Counted from the first letter of the stretch, positions 8,683 through 18,783 are shown. The stretch: DNA of 64,000 bases from Pseudogracilibacillus sp. (GCA_026169815.1 JAPFDT010000007.1:1-64000); one strand, 5' to 3'. Notes: a model not told the origin generated them from the sequence alone. Program-made: numbers and translations.

Positions 8683-9342
8683 TTATATGATCCACTCTGA
8701 CAATATTGTTTCTAGTTCAATTAAGTCATCAATTACAATATCGGCCTGTGAAAGTTCATCTTCTTGTGCAAAGTCAAAATTACAACCTATTGAAACTAAG
8801 CTATTGTCTTTAGCTGCAGTTATATCTGATAGGCGATCTCCCACTACTGCTCCATTGGTAATACCATACTTTTCTTTGATACGTCCAACTAGGTCTGATT
8901 TATTTAAGGAATCAATTTGTTGGATACTAAATGTTTCAGTGATCCATCTATCCAAATTGTAATAATCGACAATTGATTTTAGATAATCTGTTAAACCATT
9001 ACTGGCTATGTAAATCGAAAAATCATTATCCTTTAAGTAGCTAAAGATTTCCTTTACATTCGGATATAAAGCACCTTTTCCTCCGCTTATATTTTCAATT
9101 AATCTTTCAAGAAAATACGCATCCGTTTGTTCTCTTTCTTTAATGGAATGATTAGGCATAAGAGTTTCCCATACCTTTGGCAAAGGGACACCCATAATTT
9201 CTCGGTATGTATCAATGGGGGTTAGGTCATTCCATTTATTCAGTGATCGCAAGTGATTAAACGTATCATCAAGTGATAATTCCAATATTTTATCTGTTTG
9301 AAATAGAGTTCCATCCATATCAAAGAATATTGATTTAGACAA
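8683..9342 (-). CDS. HAD-superfamily phosphatase
   Basis: The 219-residue protein is a haloacid dehalogenase-type hydrolase. It has the nucleophile motif FFDMDGTL (Asp8, Asp10), motif II in IYIASNGL, a motif III lysine in the NKSDLV region, and the acidic motif IV GDRLSDITAA. The helical cap lies between motifs I and II. Members dephosphorylate small metabolites; the substrate is unknown. It starts with TTG at 9342 behind an AAAGGAGG site. Another HAD protein of a different subgroup lies at 43242. Confidence 0.88.
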   Translation of the reverse strand: MSKSIFFDMDGTLFQTDKILELSLDDTFNHLRSLNKWNDLTPIDTYREIMGVPLPKVWETLMPNHSIKEREQTDAYFLERLIENISGGKGALYPNVKEIFSYLKDNDFSIYIASNGLTDYLKSIVDYYNLDRWITETFSIQQIDSLNKSDLVGRIKEKYGITNGAVVGDRLSDITAAKDNSLVSIGCNFDFAQEDELSQADIVIDDLIELETILSEWII

Positions 9343-9458
9343 TTATTTTCCTCCTTTTAAATAACTTTATACTGCAAAATGGCCCGTTTATTGAATGACC
9401 TTTCTTAATATTTAGTTTAACATAAAAAAATAAATTCCCTCTAAAATGGATAACAAAA

Positions 9459-9479
9459 AGCACTGCGAAATGCAGTGCT
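9459..9479 (-). terminator. Terminator of the arginine operon
   Basis: AGCACTGC (9459-9466) pairs with GCAGTGCT (9472-9479). Read on the minus strand the stem is followed by TTTTTG, 110 bases after the argF stop. Confidence 0.85.
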
Positions 9480-9588
9480 AATTTGTATTAAATTCCAATG
9501 AGTTTTGGTATGCGATGCGATTCGCTATGTTATTTACTTGTTTGCACCTCTGAAGATAACCCGTTACTATTAAAAGTGTGCGTTACTT

Positions 9589-10551
9589 TTATTCCACAAT
9601 GGATACAAGTACTGCTTTTTGTGCATGTAATCGGTTTTCCGCTTGATCGAAGACGACGGAATTGTTACCATCTATTACTTCTGACGTAACTTCGAGGTCA
9701 CGTTTTGCTGGCAGACAGTGCATGAAGAGATAATCATCTTTTGCTCCTTGCACTAAATCTGTGTTCACTTGATAATCAGCAAATGCTTTCACTCTTGCTT
9801 CTTGCTCATCTTCAAAGCCCATACTCGTCCAAACGTCTGTATAAATCACATCTGCATTTTTCACTGCTTCTTTCGGATCTGTCGTTTGGATAATTTTTGC
9901 TCCACTTGTTTTAGCTGCATCTGTTACGATATCCATAATACTTTGTTCGACTTCATATCCTTCAGGTGTTGATACGTAACAGTCAATCCCCATTAACGCA
10001 CAGCCGACGATTAGTGATTGCGACATATTGTTACCATCACCGACGTAAGCAAGTTTTAATCCTTCAAATTTACCTTTCTCTTCATAAATTGTCATGAGGT
10101 CAGCTAACACTTGGCACGGATGCGCATAATCTGTTAAGCCATTAATAACTGGCACAGACGCATTTTCCGCAACTTCTTCGACTATTTCATGACCAAATGT
10201 ACGAATCATAATGACATCAACATAACGTGATAGAACTTGTGCTGTATCTGCAACTGTTTCGCCATTACCTAATTGCATATCACTACTACTTAAAAATTGA
10301 GCCATCCCACCTAATTGGTACATTCCAGTTTCAAAAGATACACGCGTTCTCGTAGATGACTTTTCAAAAATCATGGCTAATGTTTTGCCTTCTAAATAGC
10401 GATGCGGCTCGCCCATTTTTTGTTTGTTTTTTAATTTTATTGCTAAATAAATTAATTCCATTAAATCTTCTTTTGTAAAATCTCCAACACGGAGAAAGTC
10501 TTTACCTTGTAATTTACTCTTCATATTATCCACCACCATGGGATGACTCAT
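9589..10551 (-). CDS. argF: Ornithine carbamoyltransferase
   Basis: ArgF joins carbamoyl phosphate to ornithine to make citrulline. The 320-residue protein has the carbamoyl-phosphate motif SSTRTR (65-70), the HPCQ segment and the ornithine-binding MHCLPAKRD motif. The frame is open upstream, but the ATG at 10551 has an AAAGGAAGTG site and overlaps the carB stop by ATGA, which indicates translational coupling. It is the last gene of the argC-J-B-D-carB-F operon. Confidence 0.95.
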   Translation of the reverse strand: MSHPMVVDNMKSKLQGKDFLRVGDFTKEDLMELIYLAIKLKNKQKMGEPHRYLEGKTLAMIFEKSSTRTRVSFETGMYQLGGMAQFLSSSDMQLGNGETVADTAQVLSRYVDVIMIRTFGHEIVEEVAENASVPVINGLTDYAHPCQVLADLMTIYEEKGKFEGLKLAYVGDGNNMSQSLIVGCALMGIDCYVSTPEGYEVEQSIMDIVTDAAKTSGAKIIQTTDPKEAVKNADVIYTDVWTSMGFEDEQEARVKAFADYQVNTDLVQGAKDDYLFMHCLPAKRDLEVTSEVIDGNNSVVFDQAENRLHAQKAVLVSIVE

Positions 10552-13500
10552 TGTAAGATCACTTCCTTTTGTAATAAGTTTAACGATTCCTTTACAACAT
10601 GAACATCCAATTCTTCTGTCATCATCGATGCACACGCAAATGCTGTTTCTACAGTCGACATGACGATTAAATTAAATTCTTGTGCTCGTTCGCGAATTGC
10701 ATTACTTGTTTCTGTACTCACGACCGCAAATGCGGCATCTGTTTTCATCCATTCTTCTATCGTTTGAAAAGGTGTTTCATCAGAAAATGTTTTCACTGCA
10801 ATACCAATTTGTGCAAATTTTTCTGTTAGTTTTGCGACTGCATATTCATCTTCTATTGCAATTAAGATTTCTTTCTCTTCTTGTTTCCACGCTTCATGTA
10901 ATGATTCATTCCAAATAAATGCTTTCGTCATACTACCAGCAACTGTATCAGATACGGCGATAAGTTCACCAGTTGATTTCATTTCTGGTACTAAGATTGG
11001 ATCAACACCAGGTAACTTCGTTGACGAAAAGACAGATGCTTTCGTCGTATAAAAATCATTTTCCGGTAATAATTTCACATTATTTGATAACGTACTTCCT
11101 AATAGCGTATTTGTCGCTAACTCAATCATATCAACTGACGTAATTTTACTCGTTACTGGAACTGTTCTCGATGCTCTCGGATTCACTTCAAGCACATAAA
11201 GAACCTCCTCATACATGACGAATTGAATATTGAAAATCCCTTTGAAATTCATGCCTTGCGCTACTTTTTCCGCGTAATCAACGACTTGTTTTTTCTGCTC
11301 AGACGTCAAATTTACTGGCGGCGTAATTGCCATACTATCTCCTGAATGGACGCCTGCTTTTTCAATATGTTCAAAAATAGTTGGAATTAAAATGTTAGTT
11401 CCATCTGTTACGACGTCAACTTCGATTTCTTTTCCTGGATAAAACGCGTCAATTAAAATAGGAAAAGCCGATTCAGTTACATTACGTGTCAAAAGTTGTT
11501 CTAATGCTTTTTCATTTTCAATTACTTTCATCCCTTTTCCACCAATTACATATGATGGACGGATTAACACAGGATAACCAATTTGTTGAGCTTTTTGTCG
11601 TAAATCTTCTGCTGACATTGCTGTTAATCCCGGAATATGAGGGACACCAATTTGTTGGACATATTGATAAAAACGTTCCCTATCTTCTAACATATCAATA
11701 GTATCTTGATTCGTACCGAGTAATGTAATGCCAGCCGCTTCCAAATCTTTCACCAAATTAATGGCTGTTTGCCCACCAAATTGGACAATCACTTTTTCGA
11801 TTTGTTCATATTCCATAACGTGCAGGACGTCTTCGATCGTAATCGGCTCGAAATATAAGGTATCAGCTACTTCATAATCAGTACTAACTGTTGCTGGATT
11901 ATTATTGATTAACACTGTTTCATAGCCTGCATTTTCTAACGCTTTTATTCCTTGCACCGAGCAATAATCAAATTCTACACCTTGACCTATGCGAATTGGT
12001 CCTGAACCAATAATCAGTACTTTTTCTCGTTTTGTACTAGATTGTTTCTCAGCAGCATTCATCTGCCATACACTATAGTAATAACTAGCTTCTTCTTCGA
12101 TATCTTCGGTAAATGCGTTAATTTTTTCATAAGTTAAATGAATGCCCGCAGCAGTTAATTTAGCTTTTACATCTTGTTCCGTACTGTTCCAAACTTTAGC
12201 TAACCAACGATTCATAAAGCCGGCTTGCTTGAAAGCTATTAACTGATCAACTGTCACACTATTAAGTTGTGCTTGTTTTGCTTCTTGTTCTAATTGAACA
12301 AGTGTTGCCATTTCGTTTAAAAAATAGCGATCTATTTTCGTCGTTTTTTCAATTTGTTCTAGCGCAACACCACGACGTAATAATTCTAAAATAACAAAGA
12401 AGCGGCGATCATCTACATTTAGCACAAGCTTTTGTAATTCTGCAGTAGATTGTGTTTGTAAATCCGTTAACGTTACTCCATCTACATCAATTTCTAATGA
12501 GCGAATCGCTTTTTGTAATCCTGATGTAAGATTATGTTCAATTGCCATTACTTCACCAGTTGCTTTCATTTGAGTTCCTAAACGTCTGTCAGCTGTCGTT
12601 AATTTATCAAATGGCCAACATGGAAATTTCACAACGACATAATCTAACTCTGGTTCATACTCGGCTAGTGTCGTATTTCCAAACGGAATGTCTTGTAACG
12701 TATAACCAAGACTTAATTTTGTTGCTATTTTTGCAATTGGATAACCTGTCGCTTTGGACGCTAACGCACTAGAACGACTAACACGTGGATTTACCTCAAT
12801 GACGATATATTGTTTCGTGTTCGGTTCATAGGCAAGTTGAACGTTACATGCTCCAACGATTCCAATCTGTTTAACGATTTTTAATGATGCTTCTCGTAAT
12901 GTTGTTATTTCTGCTTCTGTTAACGTTTGAATTGGTGCCACAACAATTGAATCTCCTGTATGGACACCAACTGGGTCGATATTTTCCATATGACAAACAA
13001 CGACCGCTGTATCATCTTTATCACGAATCACTTCAAATTCAATTTCTTTCCACCCAGCAATACTTCGTTCGATTAAACATTGATTAATCGGGCTAGCACG
13101 CAAACCTCTTGTGACAAATTCAATAAATGAATTTTCACCTGTTGCGATTCCTCCACCCGAACCTCCTAATGTGTAGGCTGGTCTAACAATGATTGGATAA
13201 CCAACTTCATCACTGAACGATAATGCATCATCGACATTTTCTACAATCGTACTTTCTGAAATTGGTTCATTAATCTCGTTCATCATAGTACGGAATAAAT
13301 GACGATCTTCCCCTTGCTTGATTGCATCAACTGAAGTTCCGAGTACATGTAAGTTATATTTTTCAATTAAACCTGTTTCTTCTAGTTTGAAAGCTAAGTT
13401 AAGTCCTGTTTGCCCACTTACTGACACTAAAATTCCATCAGGTCGCTCGATTTTAATAATTTTCTCAATTTGTTCAACTGTTAGTGGCTCAAAATATACC

Positions 13501-13688
13501 GTATCTGCCACTTGTTCATCTGTCATAATCGTTGCTGGATTATTATTAATTAAAACAACGTCGCATCCTTCTTCCTTTAATGTCATACATGCTTGCGTAC
13601 CAGCGTAATCGAACTCAGCCGCTTGCCCAATCACAATAGGACCTGAACCAATTACTAATACTTTATTTATCTCTTTTATCTTGGGCAT
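10548..13688 (-). CDS. carB: Carbamoyl-phosphate synthase large subunit (arginine operon)
   Basis: The 1046-residue protein has the duplicated ATP-grasp structure of CarB: a first GSGPIVIGQAAEFDYAG loop near residue 14 and a second GSGPIRIGQGVEFDYCS near 560. The C-terminal region from about 935 is the allosteric domain, somewhat divergent as in arginine-specific Bacillus enzymes. The enzyme makes carbamoyl phosphate for ArgF and needs a glutaminase small subunit, CarA. In B. subtilis carA lies just upstream. Here the argD stop is only 30 bases upstream and no carA is present anywhere in the window. Confidence 0.96.
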   Translation of the reverse strand: MPKIKEINKVLVIGSGPIVIGQAAEFDYAGTQACMTLKEEGCDVVLINNNPATIMTDEQVADTVYFEPLTVEQIEKIIKIERPDGILVSVSGQTGLNLAFKLEETGLIEKYNLHVLGTSVDAIKQGEDRHLFRTMMNEINEPISESTIVENVDDALSFSDEVGYPIIVRPAYTLGGSGGGIATGENSFIEFVTRGLRASPINQCLIERSIAGWKEIEFEVIRDKDDTAVVVCHMENIDPVGVHTGDSIVVAPIQTLTEAEITTLREASLKIVKQIGIVGACNVQLAYEPNTKQYIVIEVNPRVSRSSALASKATGYPIAKIATKLSLGYTLQDIPFGNTTLAEYEPELDYVVVKFPCWPFDKLTTADRRLGTQMKATGEVMAIEHNLTSGLQKAIRSLEIDVDGVTLTDLQTQSTAELQKLVLNVDDRRFFVILELLRRGVALEQIEKTTKIDRYFLNEMATLVQLEQEAKQAQLNSVTVDQLIAFKQAGFMNRWLAKVWNSTEQDVKAKLTAAGIHLTYEKINAFTEDIEEEASYYYSVWQMNAAEKQSSTKREKVLIIGSGPIRIGQGVEFDYCSVQGIKALENAGYETVLINNNPATVSTDYEVADTLYFEPITIEDVLHVMEYEQIEKVIVQFGGQTAINLVKDLEAAGITLLGTNQDTIDMLEDRERFYQYVQQIGVPHIPGLTAMSAEDLRQKAQQIGYPVLIRPSYVIGGKGMKVIENEKALEQLLTRNVTESAFPILIDAFYPGKEIEVDVVTDGTNILIPTIFEHIEKAGVHSGDSMAITPPVNLTSEQKKQVVDYAEKVAQGMNFKGIFNIQFVMYEEVLYVLEVNPRASRTVPVTSKITSVDMIELATNTLLGSTLSNNVKLLPENDFYTTKASVFSSTKLPGVDPILVPEMKSTGELIAVSDTVAGSMTKAFIWNESLHEAWKQEEKEILIAIEDEYAVAKLTEKFAQIGIAVKTFSDETPFQTIEEWMKTDAAFAVVSTETSNAIRERAQEFNLIVMSTVETAFACASMMTEELDVHVVKESLNLLQKEVILQ

Positions 13689-13718
13689 CCAAGTAGCCTC
13701 CTCATGCTGATTTTGTTA

Positions 13719-14855
13719 CTAGTTTTGCATTATTTCTTTAATCATTTGAATCGCTTGATCAATCTCTTCTTTACTCACTGTTAGCGGCGGCAGTAAACGT
13801 AATACTTTGTCTCCTGCATTTAATGCTAATAACCCTTTATCAATTAATCCTGTTACGAGGGAGCCAACAGCTTCTGAACATTCAATACCAATCATTAATC
13901 CTTGCTGACGGATATCTATTACCTTATCCATTGGTGCAATTTCTTTTTCCAATAAATTAGCTATATAATTAGCTTTTTCTTCAACTTCCTGTAAAAAATC
14001 ATCATTGAAAACTTTCGTCGTTACTGCTTTTGCTGCTGCCATTGCGATAGGATTTCCACCAAATGTGGAACCATGTGAACCTGGTCCGAAAAATTCACCT
14101 AACGATTCTTTTCCAACCATCGCACCAACTGGTAAACCATTTCCTAATCCTTTTGCTAATGTAAAAATGTCTGGTTCAATACCGTAATGTTCGAACCCAA
14201 ATTTTTCACCTGTACGTCCGATTCCAGTTTGAATTTCATCAATAATTATTAAAATATTATGTTGTTTACAAAGTGTAACTACTTCATCAACAAATGATTG
14301 TGTCGCCGGGATAACGCCACCTTCACCTTGAATGACCTCAAACATAACTGCTGCTGTATCTTCATCAATTGCTGCTTTTACTGAATCTATATCGTTAAAT
14401 GTCGCATATGAGAAACGTTCTAACATTGGACCAAAACCGATACGGACTTTTTCTTGGCCTGTCGCTGCCATCGTAGCAAATGTTCGCCCGTGAAATGACT
14501 TATCAAATGTGACGATTTTTTGTTTACCTGTTGCTTTTCGAGCGAGTTTAATTGCTGCTTCATTCGCTTCAGCTCCACTGTTACAAAAGAAAACATAATC
14601 TCCTAGACTATTGCTTGTTATCTCGTTTGCTACATCATGTTGGATTGGATTTTCGTATAAATTTGATACGTGCCAATAGGCTTCTAATTGTTCTGTTACT
14701 GCTTTTTTCACTTCAGGATTGTTATGTCCTAAGTTTGTGACGCCAATTCCTGAGCCAAAATCTAAATATGTTTTACCGTTAACGTCTGTTACAATCGATC
14801 CTTCTGCTGATTGTATTGCGACATTAAATCGATTATATGTTGGAAACATCCCCAT
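13719..14855 (-). CDS. argD: Acetylornithine aminotransferase
   Basis: This 378-residue PLP-dependent class III aminotransferase converts N-acetylglutamate semialdehyde to N-acetylornithine. Diagnostic segments are FCNSGAEANEAAIKLARKAT, the ligand loop IIDEIQTGIGRTG and the PLP-lysine motif TLAKGLGNGLPVGAM. An AGGAG site precedes the ATG. It sits 573 bases downstream of argB, an unusually long gap for this operon. The gap is filled by two palindromic repeat elements. Confidence 0.95.
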   Translation of the reverse strand: MGMFPTYNRFNVAIQSAEGSIVTDVNGKTYLDFGSGIGVTNLGHNNPEVKKAVTEQLEAYWHVSNLYENPIQHDVANEITSNSLGDYVFFCNSGAEANEAAIKLARKATGKQKIVTFDKSFHGRTFATMAATGQEKVRIGFGPMLERFSYATFNDIDSVKAAIDEDTAAVMFEVIQGEGGVIPATQSFVDEVVTLCKQHNILIIIDEIQTGIGRTGEKFGFEHYGIEPDIFTLAKGLGNGLPVGAMVGKESLGEFFGPGSHGSTFGGNPIAMAAAKAVTTKVFNDDFLQEVEEKANYIANLLEKEIAPMDKVIDIRQQGLMIGIECSEAVGSLVTGLIDKGLLALNAGDKVLRLLPPLTVSKEEIDQAIQMIKEIMQN

Positions 14856-14911
14856 CTATCTCGCTCCTATTTTGTTTGATTAATATTTTTAAAACTAACA
14901 ATTATTGTGGA

Positions 14912-15043
14912 TGTGTCCCATTCGAATCCACTACGCTTTCCGCGGGCAACACCTCAACTTCCTCAGAAGCAAAGAACGCTTCTTCCGGGATTTTCGGTTG
15001 TTGCTTTTCCCGCTGGAGTCTTCGTGGATTCGAACGGAACACA
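14912..15043. repeat. Palindromic intergenic element (REP/bcr-like), copy 1
   Basis: A 132-bp segment is bounded by 20-bp imperfect inverted ends: TGTGTCCCATTCGAATCCAC at 14912-14931, and the complement of TGTGTTCCGTTCGAATCCAC at 15024-15043. Internal segments CGCTTTCCGCGGGC and GCTGGAGTCTTCG are typical of small dispersed elements common in Bacillaceae genomes. It has no coding capacity and is GC-rich relative to its surroundings. Confidence 0.75.
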
Positions 15044-15187
15044 AACAATGAGTGCTAGTTTTCTATAATTTAACAACTTAATAACGCTATAAATTATTTA
15101 AAGTTCTAATACTTGGAGTTTTTTGCCCATAATTTGTATATAAGGTACTGATAAACTCCATATAATTAAATAACTTGCTATATATAT

Positions 15188-15322
15188 GACGTAGCGGACG
15201 GAATTCGCCGAGACTCCTGTGGAATTAGCGAAGACATTTAGACCCCGCAGTGAGCGTTTTTTTCGAATGAGGAGGCTAAATGCGAGCCCACGGAAAGCGA
15301 GGCGAATTCCGGTAGCGAAGTC
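15188..15322. repeat. Palindromic intergenic element (REP/bcr-like), copy 2
   Basis: A 135-bp segment has imperfect inverted ends containing GGAATTCGCC and GGCGAATTCC. Its interior has CGAGACTCCTGTGG and CCCACGGAAAGCGAGG, which are the reverse-orientation counterparts of CTTTCCGCGGGC and GGAGTCT in copy 1. It therefore appears to be the same kind of element in the opposite orientation. It lies between argB and argD, inside the transcription unit. Confidence 0.75.
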
Positions 15323-15428
15323 ACTAAATTTAAAAGTAAAATCCTATTCATGCACTTTTTCAGTACCTAAAGTAAGAACCAAGTGAACTTGCGCAATATA
15401 TTCCAGCTACGGTGGTTATATAACAACT

Positions 15429-16205
15429 TTATTTACTTCCTACTGCTACTTTAATCGTTGTGCCTGCTAATGTTGTTGTGTCTTTTAGTTCTGATTTCTT
15501 TCCGTTGACGATCATTACTTCTTGTACGTGGCTGTTTAATCCTTTCATAGCTGCTTTTACTTTAGGAATCATGCCGCCGTAGATTGTTCCGTCTTCGATG
15601 TATTCATTAATTTCTGTTGTCGTTACTTCCTCTTGGAGTATATCGTCTTTTAAAATTCCTGGAACATCTGTAACAAAAACTAACTGTCTTGCTAGTAATG
15701 CTGAGGCAACTGCTCCTGCTGCTGTATCAGCATTAACATTATATCGTAAGCCATCTGCGCCTATCGCGATTGGGGAAATAATCGGTGTCACTCCATCAGC
15801 TAGCAAATTATGAATTACCTGTACGTTCACTTGAGATACTTCCCCTACTAAACCATAACGTTCATATTCAATAGGTGTTGCTTTTAATAAATTATAATCA
15901 GAACCAGATAAACCGACTGCATTAAGTCCACTGTCATTGACACGTCTCGTTAAATTCGGATTCACATTACCAACTAATACCATCTCAACAACATCCATCA
16001 TTTCATCCGTTGTTTTTCGTAATCCATCAAAAAACTCAAACTCTATCTCTAGTTTTTCTAACATATTAGCAATCGCTGGTCCGCCTCCGTGAACAATGAC
16101 TGGCTTCATGCCCGCTTCTTTTAACGTTTGTAAATTAGTAAAAAAATCTTCTGATAATTCATCTATTGAACTGCCGCCACATTTAAACACGATTATCCCT
16201 TGCAC
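15429..16205 (-). CDS. argB: Acetylglutamate kinase
   Basis: The 258-residue amino-acid kinase phosphorylates N-acetylglutamate. It shows the KCGGSS loop near the N-terminus, PVIVHGGGPAI, the GLSGSD segment and the FVTDVPGIL nucleotide-binding strand. The frame is open further upstream, but the GTG at 16205 follows an AGAGGAG site by 7 bases and matches the usual N-terminus, so I place the start there. It follows argJ by 13 bases. Confidence 0.94.
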   Translation of the reverse strand: MQGIIVFKCGGSSIDELSEDFFTNLQTLKEAGMKPVIVHGGGPAIANMLEKLEIEFEFFDGLRKTTDEMMDVVEMVLVGNVNPNLTRRVNDSGLNAVGLSGSDYNLLKATPIEYERYGLVGEVSQVNVQVIHNLLADGVTPIISPIAIGADGLRYNVNADTAAGAVASALLARQLVFVTDVPGILKDDILQEEVTTTEINEYIEDGTIYGGMIPKVKAAMKGLNSHVQEVMIVNGKKSELKDTTTLAGTTIKVAVGSK

Positions 16206-16218
16206 AATTAAGCTCCTC

Positions 16219-17457
16219 TCACGATCTATAACTCGCATTGATTCTGACGTAATCATATGTTAAATCACAGCCCCATGCTTTTCCGGAGCCTTCTCCTAGA
16301 TGTAAATCTACATATATATCAATCGTATCTGCTTGTAAATAAGCTGTTGCTTCTTCTTCATTAAAATCAGTTGGTTCACTATTATTCAGTAGTGCAATTG
16401 AACCTATCTTCATATCAATTGTTTCTGGATTAATTTCTACCCCACTATAACCAACAGCGGCAATGATTCTACCCCAGTTTGCATCTGTACCAAATACTGC
16501 TGTTTTTACTAATGAAGAACCGACAATGGATTTGGCAACTTTACGTGCATCGGCATCTGTTTTTGTTCCATTAACGTGTACTTCAATTAACTTTGTTGCT
16601 CCTTCACCATCTTGCGCAATTTGTTTTGCAATATCTTCACACGTTTTCTTTAACAAGGCGACAAATAGCTGCCAATCTTCATGTTGTTTAGATAATGGAG
16701 CATTTCCTGCTTCACCGTTTGCTAATACTAATACCATATCATTCGTTGATGTATCACCATCGACCGTTATACAATTAAACGTTTGATCAACTGCTTCTTT
16801 TAATGCTTGGTGTAATAATGCTGGCTCAACTGCTGCATCTGTCGTTATAAAGCTAAGCATTGTTCCCATATTCGGCTCAATCATTCCCGAACCTTTTGCC
16901 GCTGCGCCCATCGTTACTTTTTTACCGCCAATTGTTGCTTCATAGCATGCCGATTTTGCAAAAGTATCTGTCGTTAAAATCGCTTCACCAAATTGCCTAG
17001 CATCATTTTCTGTATCGCCAATTGTTAATTTTTTTGTATGAGAAGAAATTTTATCCATCGGCATTTCTAACCCGATAATACCAGTTGATGCGACTGCTAC
17101 GTGATGTTCCTGCACACCAAATTGCTTCGCTGTATCAGCTCGCATTGTATAAGCGTCTTGTTCACCTTGTTTTCCTGTACAAGCATTCGCATTTCCACTA
17201 TTAATAATAACCGCTTGGATCGTATTATCTTCTGCAATACTTTCTTTCGTCACCTTAATTGGTGCTGCTTGAATTTGATTTAACGTATATACTGCAGCTG
17301 CATGTGCTGGTGTTTGTGAATATATTGCCCCAAGATCATTACGTGAACGTTTCACTCCTGAATGTAATCCACCTGCCTGGAATCCTTTTGGAGTTACTAT
17401 ACTACCATTTTGCACATATTCGATTTGTTCATAGATTGATTGTTTCCCGCCACTCAT
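16219..17457 (-). CDS. argJ: Bifunctional ornithine acetyltransferase / N-acetylglutamate synthase
   Basis: This 412-residue ArgJ recycles the acetyl group from acetylornithine to glutamate and may also use acetyl-CoA. The protein cleaves itself into alpha and beta chains before a Thr nucleophile. The motif GSGMIEPNMGTMLSF places it at Thr199, with Gly at 198 where Ala is common. The C-terminus (WGCDLTYDYVRINASYRS) is complete. It lies in the operon between argC and argB. Confidence 0.95.
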   Translation of the reverse strand: MSGGKQSIYEQIEYVQNGSIVTPKGFQAGGLHSGVKRSRNDLGAIYSQTPAHAAAVYTLNQIQAAPIKVTKESIAEDNTIQAVIINSGNANACTGKQGEQDAYTMRADTAKQFGVQEHHVAVASTGIIGLEMPMDKISSHTKKLTIGDTENDARQFGEAILTTDTFAKSACYEATIGGKKVTMGAAAKGSGMIEPNMGTMLSFITTDAAVEPALLHQALKEAVDQTFNCITVDGDTSTNDMVLVLANGEAGNAPLSKQHEDWQLFVALLKKTCEDIAKQIAQDGEGATKLIEVHVNGTKTDADARKVAKSIVGSSLVKTAVFGTDANWGRIIAAVGYSGVEINPETIDMKIGSIALLNNSEPTDFNEEEATAYLQADTIDIYVDLHLGEGSGKAWGCDLTYDYVRINASYRS

Positions 17458-17487
17458 CTTTATACCCCTTTGTATGCATCGACTCCA

Positions 17488-18528
17488 CTATGGGAATACC
17501 GGCATAAAGTTAATGCCCGTTTTTTCGTCAATGCCTAGCATTTTATTCATATTTTGTACCGCCTGCCCTGAAGCACCTTTTACTAAGTTATCAATAACTG
17601 AAACAACTGTGACTCGTTTCGTTCGTTCATCATATGTTATCCCAATATCACAAAAGTTCGATCCATATACCTCTTTTGTGCTTGGGAAAGTTCCTTCTTC
17701 ACGAATACGGACAAAATAATCATCCGCGTAACTTTCCTTATATAAGTTAATTAGTTTTTCTGCTGATGTATCGTCTTTTACTGTTGCATACATTGTCGCC
17801 ATAATCCCTCGAGTCATTGGCGCTAAATGTGGTGTAAATGTTACAGCATTTACATTGTCATTCCAACGTTGTAATCCTTGTTCAATTTCAGGAGTATGTT
17901 GGTGTTCGTTCGCTTTATATATTTTAAAATTATCATTTGTTTCTGCAAAATGCGTCGCTTGGGATACCCCTTTACCTGCTCCACTAACGCCTGTTTTCGC
18001 ATCAATAATTATAGAATTTTCATCAATTAAATTATGTTGTACTAACGGCACTAAACCTAATAATATAGACGTTGGATAACATCCAGGATTCGATAGTAAC
18101 ATCGTTTCAGTAACATCCACATCTACCCATTCTGTTAGTCCATACACCGCTTTTTCTAGTAAATCTTTATCAGCTGATTCTATTTTGTACCACGCTTCAT
18201 AAGCCGTTTGGTCTTGAATACGAAAATCTCCCGATAAATCTATCACTTTAACACCTTTTTCAATGAACTGTGGAGCTAAGTCGCGCGCTACCCCAGAAGG
18301 TGTTGCTGTGAATACGAGATCAACTTCTTGCGCCATTTTTTCAACATCTACGCTTTGAAGCGGATCATCTACTAATGTTTGCATATGAGGATAGCTTCCA
18401 GATAAAGGTTCTCCATGCAAACTTGAGGCATGAACAGAGTGAATGGATACATGCGGATGTTGTCGCAGAATTCTCACTAGCTCTGCCCCTCCATAACCAG
18501 TTGCTCCAACAATTGCTATTTTCATCAT
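17488..18528 (-). CDS. argC: N-acetyl-gamma-glutamyl-phosphate reductase
   Basis: The 346-residue NADPH-dependent reductase has the N-terminal dinucleotide loop IVGATGYGGAEL and the catalytic NPGCYPTS motif with Cys150. It is the first gene of the arginine operon. Promoter and operator-like sequences lie immediately upstream at 18561-18588 and further away at 18695. Confidence 0.95.
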   Translation of the reverse strand: MMKIAIVGATGYGGAELVRILRQHPHVSIHSVHASSLHGEPLSGSYPHMQTLVDDPLQSVDVEKMAQEVDLVFTATPSGVARDLAPQFIEKGVKVIDLSGDFRIQDQTAYEAWYKIESADKDLLEKAVYGLTEWVDVDVTETMLLSNPGCYPTSILLGLVPLVQHNLIDENSIIIDAKTGVSGAGKGVSQATHFAETNDNFKIYKANEHQHTPEIEQGLQRWNDNVNAVTFTPHLAPMTRGIMATMYATVKDDTSAEKLINLYKESYADDYFVRIREEGTFPSTKEVYGSNFCDIGITYDERTKRVTVVSVIDNLVKGASGQAVQNMNKMLGIDEKTGINFMPVFP

Positions 18529-18560
18529 TCATCCACTCCAATTTCTTTATAATATCTACT

Positions 18561-18588
18561 ATTATATACTGTATAAAAATAAATGCAA
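18561..18588 (-). promoter_or_regulatory. Arginine operon promoter overlapped by an ARG-box-like site
   Basis: On the minus strand, TTGCAT and TATAAT are separated by 16 bases and lie about 40 bases before argC. The spacer with its edges reads TGCATTTATTTTTATACA, an imperfect AT-rich dyad resembling an AhrC/ArgR half-site pair. A second site, TGTGTATTTATGCA at 18695-18708, matches 11 of 14 positions of TGAATWWWWATTCA. The promoter is well supported; operator function is inference from the operon content. Confidence 0.6.
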
Positions 18589-18783
18589 CAGTATAATTAT
18601 AACTTTATTAAAAAACTTTCTTTAACATATGGTAGCATTAACACAGATGCTATTTTATTTTCCATTAACCTTATGCATAATAGATGTATATTCATGTGTA
18701 TTTATGCATAATCATTGTATGCCTTTATTCGTAAATTGTGGTACATTAATATTAAGAAAGAATAATAGAAAGGAAGATGCGCC

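Noticed and set aside
14912-15322. Insertion sequence between argB and argD
   Set aside because: There is no transposase frame; the inverted ends belong to two short palindromic elements.
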